The position numbers were made by a program, and so were the translations under genes. This document shows positions 1 to 6,316 of a DNA stretch of 64,000 nucleotides, one piece after another (positions within the stretch are counted from its first letter, which is position 1; each line of letters begins with the position of its first letter). The stretch spans positions 207,128 to 271,127 of the forward strand of contig ONIP01000003.1 of the NCBI GenBank assembly GCA_900317955.1. Direction: 5' to 3'. The notes below the pieces were generated by a model, which was not told the DNA's origin, ran no database searches, and saw only the letters and a program-made list of their open reading frames with translations. The DNA comes from an uncultured Bacteroidales bacterium. GTDB taxonomy: Bacteria > Bacteroidota > Bacteroidia > Bacteroidales > P3.

Positions 1-1
1 G

Positions 2-337
2 CTGGGTATAAAAATGCAGAACATCGACGGTGATTTCTTCCGATACGTTTCTCCCAATGTCCTGGCCACCGCTACCGCTGCCCTTGTTTTCAGCATCCGA
101 CATCCGCTTAACCTCACAGGCAAAATCGCAGCCCTTGTTGAAAACTGCTCCAAATGCACCTTCGGAATCTATCTTTTCCATATCTGGGTCTTAGTTCAGA
201 TTGTCAACCGCATACACCGCATCGTGCCGCAACCTATCCCCATGACTATCCTCTGTGTAATTGGAGCTTTTCTTGTCAGCTATGCCGTCACCTTTGTACT
301 GAAGAAAATTCCTATCGTTCAGAAATACATAGTCTGA
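2..337 (+). CDS. acyltransferase family 3 protein, C-terminal part (cut by window edge)
   Basis: The reading frame is open from the first bases of the window and the first methionine at base 14 is internal, so this is only the C-terminus of a longer gene. The visible part, about 110 residues, has at least two hydrophobic helices and ends in a short basic tail (KKIPIVQKYIV). The segment CSKCTFGIYLFHIWVL resembles the last membrane helices of acyltransferase-3 proteins (OafA/WecH/NodX-like), which transfer O-acetyl or similar groups to surface polysaccharides in the inner membrane. No catalytic residues lie in this part, so the family call rests on the helix pattern and the S.GIYLFH motif. The acyl acceptor cannot be guessed. 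Confidence 0.6.
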   Translation: MGIKMQNIDGDFFRYVSPNVLATATAALVFSIRHPLNLTGKIAALVENCSKCTFGIYLFHIWVLVQIVNRIHRIVPQPIPMTILCVIGAFLVSYAVTFVLKKIPIVQKYIV

Positions 338-417
338 CCCCACCCAGCATATCTGCCATATACAAGGCTACAGCTTGAAATAGATAAGTTGTATCGTTAA
401 ACATTAAAGTAACTTTC

Positions 418-464
418 CATCCGCAGTTGTATCAAATTATTAAAATGTGATTCAACTGCGGATG
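418..464. repeat. 12-bp perfect inverted repeat downstream of the acyltransferase gene
   Basis: CATCCGCAGTTG (418-429) is exactly mirrored by CAACTGCGGATG (453-464) across a 23-base A+T-rich loop that itself contains ATCA/TGAT arms. It lies 80 bases after the acyltransferase stop. It could be a transcription-ending hairpin, though no clean T-run follows, or a dyad of the intergenic type seen elsewhere in this window. Confidence 0.6.
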
Positions 465-669
465 AAATGTATTATAACAGCGATTAGATACAGATTAGAA
501 ACCCTTTCATTATAATATATAATAGACATATTTACAGCAATTTATATTCATCTATGGCCATTGGGACGTTTTGACCCCCTAAAAACAGTCGAAAAATAGC
601 CTTTTTGGGGCGTTTTTCAAGATGTTTTCCGAAAAAAAATAATTGAAAATCAGTAAGAAGAAAAAAAAA

Positions 670-701
670 TTTGGTCAGTTCAAAAAAAGGTTGTACCTTT
701 G
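670..701 (+). promoter_or_regulatory. Bacteroidetes-type promoter of tRNA-Ala(GGC)
   Basis: A -33 box TTTG (670-673) and a -7 box TACCTTTG (694-701) are 20 bases apart, matching the TTTG/TAnnTTTG consensus of the Bacteroidetes housekeeping sigma factor. The tRNA begins about 60 bases downstream. Confidence 0.75.
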
Positions 702-761
702 CACCCGATTTTGAGAGATAAAGATACATCTAAAGATGTTTCTAAACAAATCAGCAAGCAA

Positions 762-838
<77 letters not shown>

Positions 839-843
839 AGAAA

Positions 844-872
844 AGGTTCATTTGAACCTCTTTTTTATTTTT
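844..872 (+). terminator. rho-independent terminator of tRNA-Ala
   Basis: Stem AGGTTC/GAACCT (844-849 and 854-859) with a four-base loop is followed directly by a T-rich run (861-872), five bases after the tRNA 3' end. Confidence 0.85.
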
Positions 873-1076
873 TGATAGAATGTGGACTGCGTTTTATCAC
901 TTTTTGACGCCGGTGTTAAGACAAATATCGTGTTATATTCAAGAAAATTTGTTTTTTTGAACTTTCTTTTGAATAAAACAAAATGAACTATCTGCAATTT
1001 AAAGAACGTTGGGGCGCATTAAGCCAAATCTATCAATAGGAACGTATTCTTTCAGTATTATAGGGGCTGATTTGGG

Positions 1077-1282
1077 TTAAACCTCAGTCAAAAGGAACAA
1101 CATATAGAATGGCAAGGTGAGCAGTTGCCCATTGCGACCGACATTATAGTCACCAACCTTTAATGCATTCTTGATGTGGTAATGTTCCGGATGCTTCAGT
1201 ACAGTTTGCATTGATTTGGCATTTCCTGAGCGGGCTTTGCATTCCGTTGGTTTAATGTCTGCTCTATTTTACGTTTATACAT
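1077..1282 (-). pseudogene. relic of a DUF4143-type AAA ATPase (internal deletion)
   Basis: Read on the minus strand from 1247 to 1077, the frame encodes 56 residues including KARSGNAKSMQTVLKHPEHY and ending LLTLPFYMLFLLTEV. This closely matches the C-terminus of the ATP-binding DUF4143 proteins common in Bacteroidales, where VKA..GN..S...Y and a YTLPLY..FLL end are typical. Immediately upstream, in another frame, MYKRKIEQTLN (start 1282) resembles the N-terminus of the same family (MYKRKI...L..WK). The Walker motifs and about 350 residues are missing. The simplest reading is an internal deletion that fused the two ends out of frame. It is not expected to be functional. This explains most of the otherwise empty gap between the tRNA and the Nudix gene. 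Confidence 0.65.
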
Positions 1283-1376
1283 AGTATATTTACACTTATT
1301 AGGGCGACTTTTTGTTTATGAATAGATACAACATTTTTTTCAAGCCCCCCTTTTATTATTTATTCAATCATTTTTT

Positions 1377-1391
1377 GTGTCAAAATGACAC
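1377..1391. promoter_or_regulatory. candidate operator copy 1 for the Nudix regulator
   Basis: GTGTCA-AAA-TGACAC is a perfect 15-bp palindrome about 200 bases upstream of the Nudix gene. Two near-copies follow at 1503 and 1555, and nothing else in the gap explains them. Confidence 0.6.
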
Positions 1392-1502
1392 TAAAATTGT
1401 TTTTTAGGTGCTGTTTTGGTGGTTTTTTGGGATGGAAAAATGGGTGAGATGGATTTTTTCTTTATTGTTTCTTTCTGTATTTCATTATGTTGTATATTAA
1501 TT

Positions 1503-1517
1503 GTGTTAAAATGACGC
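1503..1517. promoter_or_regulatory. candidate operator copy 2 for the Nudix regulator
   Basis: GTGTTAAAATGACGC matches copy 1 at 13 of 15 positions and lies just upstream of the -33 box of the Nudix gene promoter. Confidence 0.6.
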
Positions 1518-1524
1518 ATTTTTA

Positions 1525-1555
1525 TTTGCTAATTTGAAAAATAGTTGTACTTTTG
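1525..1555 (+). promoter_or_regulatory. promoter of the ADP-ribose operon
   Basis: TTTG (1525-1528), 19 bases, TACTTTTG (1548-1555): an exact fit to the Bacteroidetes consensus. Transcription should start near 1562. The upstream TTG candidate start at 1545 would therefore not be transcribed, so ATG 1575 is the start. Confidence 0.8.
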
Positions 1556-1569
1556 CGTCAAAATTACAC
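1555..1569. promoter_or_regulatory. candidate operator copy 3, over the transcription start
   Basis: GCGTCAAAATTACAC begins at the last base of the -7 box (TACTTTTG, 1548-1555) and covers the expected transcription start. Protein bound here would block the promoter, which fits negative autoregulation. It shares the core G-T-AAAAT-AC with copies 1 and 2. Confidence 0.65.
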
Positions 1570-1574
1570 AAAAG

Positions 1575-2552
1575 ATGAGCATTGACAATCATACTGAAGT
1601 TTACACTTACAAATACCCCCATCCGGCGGTGACTACAGACTGCGTTGTGTTCGGTTTTGATGGCAAAGAACTCATGGTTCTCCTCATTGAACGCGGTTTG
1701 GAGCCTTACAAGGGGATGTGGGCCTTTCCCGGCGGGTTTATCCGGATGAACGAGACAGCTGAAGAGTGCGCCAGAAGAGAACTGAGAGAGGAGACAGGTT
1801 TGGAACTTGACAAGGTTCGTGAGCTTGGTACTTTCTCGGGTGTGAATCGCGACCCCCGAGAGCGTGTTATCTCGATAGCATTCTATTCACTGGCACGTCA
1901 TTCGACGGTAAGAGGCGGCGACGATGCTGTAAAGGCTAAGTGGTGGGCTATCGACGACATTCCACAACTGGCATTCGATCATGACTATATTCTCCGCCAA
2001 GCTATGAAGAGAATACGTCAGGACATCCATTTTGAGCCGGTGGGCTTTGACTTGCTCGATGAGGAGTTTACTATCGCAGAATTGCAACGTCTTTATGAGA
2101 GTATTCTCGGAGTACATTTTGACCGCCGCAACTTCTACCGTAAGATGCTTCAGACTGGTGTGCTGGAGGAAGTAGAGGAGGAAGAAATGCCCAGACCTAT
2201 CTACTATGGCAAACAGAAAGAGATGAAGCGTATGGACGTTGATGAGCTCTTTGGTGACACAATGGGTGAAACCCAAAGCCCAATTATTGATTCAATATGT
2301 GCTTCTGAGGCCTCTTCCTCTCATGAGGGGAATGCAATTACCCGAGAAGAACGTATTAAGATAATAAACAAATTATTAAATACGGATTCCTTGGAGGCGG
2401 TGACATGTGATTCGGCTCCAGACACAATGTATGAAAAGGCTGCTACGGCTGAACGTAGTCGCTCGGTGGGTCGCAAGGGAAAACTATACCGGTTCAACGA
2501 AGAAAAATACAATCAAATGAAGGAGGACGACAATTTTCGGTTGGAGTTTTAA
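1575..2552 (+). CDS. Nudix-domain transcriptional regulator, NrtR-like, with intact Nudix box
   Basis: The 325-residue protein has an N-terminal Nudix fold (about 15-145) and a C-terminal winged-helix region with FTIAELQRLYESILG and RRNFYRKMLQTGVLEE, the signature of NrtR/AraR-type Nudix regulators. Members of this family bind ADP-ribose or related sugars and act as repressors. The Nudix box is complete: G-FIRMN-E-TAEECAR-RELREETGL fits GX5EX7REUXEEXGU, so catalysis is possible, whereas many regulators have lost it. About 100 residues (roughly 205-300) separate the recognition helix from the wing-like GRKGKLYRFNEEKY and look low-complexity. ATG 1575 is chosen because a promoter lies just upstream. 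Three palindromes upstream suggest autorepression. It heads the vWA-macro/vWA/ARH/ARH operon, which fits ADP-ribose as the ligand (inference). Confidence 0.85.
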   Translation: MSIDNHTEVYTYKYPHPAVTTDCVVFGFDGKELMVLLIERGLEPYKGMWAFPGGFIRMNETAEECARRELREETGLELDKVRELGTFSGVNRDPRERVISIAFYSLARHSTVRGGDDAVKAKWWAIDDIPQLAFDHDYILRQAMKRIRQDIHFEPVGFDLLDEEFTIAELQRLYESILGVHFDRRNFYRKMLQTGVLEEVEEEEMPRPIYYGKQKEMKRMDVDELFGDTMGETQSPIIDSICASEASSSHEGNAITREERIKIINKLLNTDSLEAVTCDSAPDTMYEKAATAERSRSVGRKGKLYRFNEEKYNQMKEDDNFRLEF

Positions 2553-2619
2553 TAGGGAATGACAGTCTCTTACATATTTAAATAGTTAAAAATTAGAAAT
2601 ATAATTCAATTATAAAATA

Positions 2620-2637
2620 GGCGCGACAAGTCGTGCC
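2620..2637 (+). other. hairpin between the Nudix gene and the vWA-macro gene
   Basis: GGCGCGAC and GTCGTGCC (2620-2627, 2630-2637) pair with one G-U, leaving a two-base loop. No T-run follows, so it is more likely a processing or attenuating structure in the operon message than a full terminator. Confidence 0.4.
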
Positions 2638-2678
2638 AGCGTAAAGAACACCCTTTATCAACCTTAAAATGAAAAGAT

Positions 2679-3764
2679 ATGGAAACAATCATCAAGACAA
2701 AAGTTTTTAACCTCATCGTCCTCGACAAGAGCGGTTCAATGTCTACCATAGCCAATGCCGCCATTGCTGGATTTAACGAAACTGTGGGTGGCATCCGTTC
2801 GGCACAAAAGCAATTTGCCGACACCCAGGAGCAATATGTGAGTCTTCTTCCCTTCTGTGCCTGTTCAATGGAGTATGTCTACGACTGTGTGCCGGTGGGA
2901 GAGGTAAAGAATCTTACTCCTCGCGACTACCAGCCATGCTGCGGCACTCCACTTTACGATGCCATGGGCAGAGGTATCAATGACCTGCTCAAGAAGACCA
3001 AGGAGATGGACAACGCCACTGTAATCGTAACCATCATTACCGACGGCATGGAGAATGCTTCCCGCGAATACAGCGGTGCCGCCATAAAAGCTCTTGTTGA
3101 CAAAACGCGCGACATGTATGGTTGGAACTATGCCTACATTGGCACCAACCAAGATGTGGAATCTGTGGCCGTCAATCTTTCTATCACCAATTCCTTCTTT
3201 TTCGAGGACACAGCAGAAGGGATGGAACAGGCATGGAAGAAGGAACGCAAGGCCAAGCACCGTATGTTCAGCCGTATGAATGAGACATGCTTTGCAGAAC
3301 CTTGTATCAGTGCACCAGAAAGAACGAAGAGAATTCACGACATGCTTCGTATGAACATAAATTACCAAGAAATAAATGAGTTCTCGCACCGTATGACACC
3401 CGACAAGATTGAGCATCTGAAAAGTGGACAGGTATTTGTGTTCGGGAGTAACTCGCAAGGGAACCATAATGGAGGAGCGGCCAGAGCAGCTGTGACGAAG
3501 TTTGGTGCCGTGATGGGCAAGGGCGAGGGGCTGCAAGGTCAAAGCTATGCCATTCCATCTACTGATGGACTGGATGCTTTGGCAGAGCATGTGCGCACCT
3601 TCATAGCGTTTGCCAGAGAGCATCCAGAACTGACCTTCCTTGTCACCCGCATAGGCTGTGGCTCGGCAGGGCATTCTGTTGAGGAAGTGGCACCGTTGTT
3701 TGTCGGCGCGGTAGATGTGGAAAACATCTGGTTGCCGAAGGAATTTTGGAGCGAATTGATTTAA
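2679..3764 (+). CDS. vWA domain fused to a macro-domain-like module
   Basis: This 361-residue protein has two parts. Residues about 8-200 form a von Willebrand A domain with a metal-ion-dependent adhesion site: DKSGS (16-20), a threonine in GTPLYDA, and ITDGMENAS. Residues about 245-361 resemble a macro (ADP-ribose binding) fold: VFVFGSNSQGNHNGGAAR, then GEGLQGQSYAIPS and LVTRIGCGSAGHS, matching the glycine-rich loops that hold ADP-ribose. There is no signal peptide, so it should be cytoplasmic. It sits 126 bases after the Nudix gene and 43 before a second vWA gene. vWA domains commonly mediate metal-dependent protein contacts, so a role in bringing an ADP-ribose reader to a partner is plausible but unproven. 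Whether the macro-like part hydrolyses or only binds cannot be told. Confidence 0.75.
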   Translation: METIIKTKVFNLIVLDKSGSMSTIANAAIAGFNETVGGIRSAQKQFADTQEQYVSLLPFCACSMEYVYDCVPVGEVKNLTPRDYQPCCGTPLYDAMGRGINDLLKKTKEMDNATVIVTIITDGMENASREYSGAAIKALVDKTRDMYGWNYAYIGTNQDVESVAVNLSITNSFFFEDTAEGMEQAWKKERKAKHRMFSRMNETCFAEPCISAPERTKRIHDMLRMNINYQEINEFSHRMTPDKIEHLKSGQVFVFGSNSQGNHNGGAARAAVTKFGAVMGKGEGLQGQSYAIPSTDGLDALAEHVRTFIAFAREHPELTFLVTRIGCGSAGHSVEEVAPLFVGAVDVENIWLPKEFWSELI

Positions 3765-3807
3765 CAGAGTAAAACAGATTGTGTAACCATTAATAAGTAG
3801 AATAGTT

Positions 3808-4584
3808 ATGGCAACAAAAGATTCAATCAAGAGAGACAACAGCTCATTAGAGAAAGTGGCTCGCAAAGTAATTGGCAAGTTGGATATGGTGATAGCATTC
3901 GACACGACAGGTTCGATGGCTCAATATATCGAAGCCGTGAGAAAGGAGGTGATGGATTTGATTCCCAACCTATTCAAAAACAATGACGACCTGCGGCTTG
4001 GCATTGTGGCCTTTGGTGATTACTGCGATATGAAGAATGCCTATGAGTTTGGGAATGCCTACCAGTGCCTTATGCCGACTAATGACCAAAAAGCGATTAT
4101 TAATTTCGTTAAAAATAGCAAGGATACGAGTGGTGGTGATGGTGACGAGTTCTATGAGTTGGTTATTCGCAAGATTGTCAATGAGACCCCTTGGCGGGAG
4201 GGATCCACGCGGTCTATCCTGCTTATCTCCGATGCAGACCCTCATCCATTAGGCTATACGTATGATGACTATGTAGAGAACAACCAGATAGATTGGCGTA
4301 AAGAGGCAGCAAAGGCCGAGGCGTTGAAAATAAAGATTGATACGGTATCCATCACCGATGCTTCATGGTACAAGGAACTCTCCAAGATGACCGGCGGAGT
4401 GCATCTGCCTTTCTCAAGCGGATATAAGACTGCAAGTTTAGTGGAAGCTGCTGCCTCGGCGCGCGGTTCTATGAAGTCAAGGATGGTATTTGACCATATG
4501 GCCAGTTGTTGTGTCGACCCTGAAATGAGCAGGGTGTATGAGTCGCTAAGAGGAGAACGCGAAATAAATGAAGAAGATTACTAA
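3808..4584 (+). CDS. vWA domain protein
   Basis: A 258-residue soluble vWA protein. The MIDAS motif is DTTGS (32-36) in LDMVIAFDTTGSM, a DxTxS variant of the usual DxSxS. STRSILLISDADPH supplies the later aspartate. No signal peptide or membrane helix is visible. It is the third gene of the operon, 16 bases before the first ADP-ribosylglycohydrolase. Two different vWA proteins side by side suggest a heteromeric or scaffold arrangement, but no partner can be named from sequence. Reversed-MIDAS variants of this kind occur in many uncharacterised bacterial operons. Confidence 0.75.
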   Translation: MATKDSIKRDNSSLEKVARKVIGKLDMVIAFDTTGSMAQYIEAVRKEVMDLIPNLFKNNDDLRLGIVAFGDYCDMKNAYEFGNAYQCLMPTNDQKAIINFVKNSKDTSGGDGDEFYELVIRKIVNETPWREGSTRSILLISDADPHPLGYTYDDYVENNQIDWRKEAAKAEALKIKIDTVSITDASWYKELSKMTGGVHLPFSSGYKTASLVEAAASARGSMKSRMVFDHMASCCVDPEMSRVYESLRGEREINEEDY

Positions 4585-4600
4585 GATAGCAATTTGAGAT

Positions 4601-5413
4601 ATGAAAAACCTATTGATGAGTGCTGCAGTCGGCGACATTGCAGGCAGTGCATACGAGGGACGGAGCCATCGCACCAAGGACTACAACAGAGTAAAGATGT
4701 TCAGCTCGCGAGCAAGATTTACTGATGATACTGTGTGCACTTTTGCTTGTGCCGAAGTTTTTATTGACCATCTGGATATGGCAAAGAATCTTTGGAAGTG
4801 CTGCAATGAGCATCCTTATGCCGGCTATGGGCATAAGTACAAGGAGTGGATGGCAAGCCACAATCCGCAGCCATATATGAGTTTCGGCAATGGTAGTGCT
4901 ATGCGTTGTTCTTCGGCTGGATGGCTTGCTAAGAGCGAGGAGGAGTGTATACAGATGGCTACTATGACAGCGAATCCCACCCACAACCATCCAGAGGGTA
5001 TTAAAGGAGCAGTGGCAACAGCAATGGCTATCTACTATCTCAAGAACGGGCATGACAAGGAGTATGTCAAAGAGAATGTCCTTGCAAGGTATTATCCCGA
5101 GTGGGCATCAAAGAAATACAACGATTTCCATGACAGTTACACTTTCGATTCCACATGTCCGGGGTCAGTGGGACCTGCCATTATCTGTTTTTTGGAGTCT
5201 AAGGACTATGTGGACTGCCTGAAACTGGCAATCTCGTTAGGTGGAGACGCTGACACCCTCGCAGCCATCTCGGGTCCTATGGCCTATGCCTTCTACAAGG
5301 AGATGCCGGATAGTCTGGTGTATAAGGCCATGAAGATGCTGCCCGACTGGATGGTGGATGTGAACGACAGGTTCGACAAGGCTTGTGCCGATATTGAAAA
5401 CAACAATAAATAA
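4601..5413 (+). CDS. ADP-ribosylglycohydrolase family protein (first copy)
   Basis: A 270-residue all-helical ARH-family enzyme of the DraG/ARH type, which use two magnesium ions to cleave the N- or O-glycosidic bond between ADP-ribose and a target. Metal-binding elements are present: GDIAG (11-15), RFTDDT (about 42-47) with the Thr-Asp-Asp triad, NPTHNHPEG, and GGDADTLAAISG (about 213-224) supplying the last aspartates. Nothing essential appears missing. It is followed four bases later by a second ARH gene in the same operon. It might remove ADP-ribose from proteins, DNA or free ADP-ribosyl adducts. The substrate cannot be fixed from sequence. Confidence 0.88.
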   Translation: MKNLLMSAAVGDIAGSAYEGRSHRTKDYNRVKMFSSRARFTDDTVCTFACAEVFIDHLDMAKNLWKCCNEHPYAGYGHKYKEWMASHNPQPYMSFGNGSAMRCSSAGWLAKSEEECIQMATMTANPTHNHPEGIKGAVATAMAIYYLKNGHDKEYVKENVLARYYPEWASKKYNDFHDSYTFDSTCPGSVGPAIICFLESKDYVDCLKLAISLGGDADTLAAISGPMAYAFYKEMPDSLVYKAMKMLPDWMVDVNDRFDKACADIENNNK

Positions 5414-5417
5414 CCAT

Positions 5418-6191
5418 ATGATAGGAGCAATAATAGGCGACATAGTAGGGTCGCGATTTGAATTTAACAACCATCGTTCGACAGAGTTCGGGTTCTTTCA
5501 TCCCGATTGTGAGTTCACCGATGACACGGTAATGACAGTGGCGGTTGCCGATGCCATTATGAGCGGGCGTACGTTCGGAGAGGTGATGCATGAATATGGG
5601 CGCCAGTATCCCAATCGTGGCTATGGTGCGCGTTTCTTTAACTGGCTGCTTTCTGAGAATCCGAAACCATACAATTCCTTTGGTAATGGTTCGGCTATGC
5701 GAGTGTCACCATGCGCACTACTCTCAACAGGGAACCGCGAATTGGCTCTTACATGGTCAACTGCTTCCGCAGTCTGTACTCATAACCATCCTGAGGGTGT
5801 GAAGGGTGCTATGGCCATTACGGATTGTATCTTGATGGCAATGGAACAAAGGCCAAAAGAAGAAATCAAGAACCTTGCGGTGCAGCTCTATGGGTATAAT
5901 ATGAATTTCACTATCGATGAGATACGTCCCAAGTTCCAGTTTGACGAAACGTGCCAGAATACCGTACCGCAGGCTATTGAGTGTTTTTTAGAGAGTCACG
6001 ATTTCGAAAGTGCTATTCGCATTGCTGTGTCTCTTGGAGGTGATAGCGACACTATCGCTAATATCACTGGCGGAATAGCTGAAGCCTACTATGGTGTTCC
6101 GTTGGCGATGCGTACCACAGCACTTGATATGTTACCAGAAGGAATCCAGAAAGTAGTAGAAGAAATGTATAACTATTCATCTCGTAATTGA
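5418..6191 (+). CDS. ADP-ribosylglycohydrolase family protein (second copy)
   Basis: A 257-residue ARH paralogue of the preceding gene with the same order of motifs: GDIVGSRFE near the N-terminus, CEFTDDTVMTVAVAD (about 32-46), THNHPEGVKGAMA, and GGDSDTIANITGG (about 207-219). ATG 5418 is preferred over upstream in-frame codons because it falls four bases after the previous stop and MIGAIIGDIVGS is the usual ARH start. The two paralogues are clearly diverged from each other, so this is not a recent duplication and they may act on different linkages. It is the last gene of the operon, followed by a hairpin terminator. Confidence 0.88.
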   Translation: MIGAIIGDIVGSRFEFNNHRSTEFGFFHPDCEFTDDTVMTVAVADAIMSGRTFGEVMHEYGRQYPNRGYGARFFNWLLSENPKPYNSFGNGSAMRVSPCALLSTGNRELALTWSTASAVCTHNHPEGVKGAMAITDCILMAMEQRPKEEIKNLAVQLYGYNMNFTIDEIRPKFQFDETCQNTVPQAIECFLESHDFESAIRIAVSLGGDSDTIANITGGIAEAYYGVPLAMRTTALDMLPEGIQKVVEEMYNYSSRN

Positions 6192-6211
6192 GGATGGCTC
6201 TTTTATTCGTC

Positions 6212-6236
6212 GCGTCCTTGTCGGGATGCTTTTCTT
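6212..6236 (+). terminator. terminator after the ADP-ribose operon
   Basis: GCGTCC (6212-6217) pairs with GGATGC (6224-6229), followed by TTTTCTTT. It lies 20 bases after the second ARH stop and before a convergent gene. Confidence 0.6.
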
Positions 6237-6316
6237 TGCATCAGGGAATCAAAGTGCTGTACGATGATATTCAAATCTCACCCTTGAGGATGATTAATGG
6301 AAGTCTCCTTAATCCT

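Larger units (their letters stand above)
338..761. other. intergenic region before tRNA-Ala
   Basis: This stretch of about 420 bases holds the inverted repeat at 418-464 and the tRNA promoter near 670-701. It is otherwise A+T-rich with poly-A and poly-T runs. A 65-codon open frame on the minus strand (532-729) is low-complexity and overlaps the tRNA promoter, so I do not call it a gene. Confidence 0.6.

Noticed and set aside
1545..1574. longer N-terminus of the Nudix regulator from a TTG at 1545
   Set aside because: The -7 box at 1548-1555 places the transcription start downstream of this codon.
2865..3905. 346-codon minus-strand frame opposite the vWA-macro gene
   Set aside because: It crosses the end of one real gene and the start of another, and has no recognisable feature.
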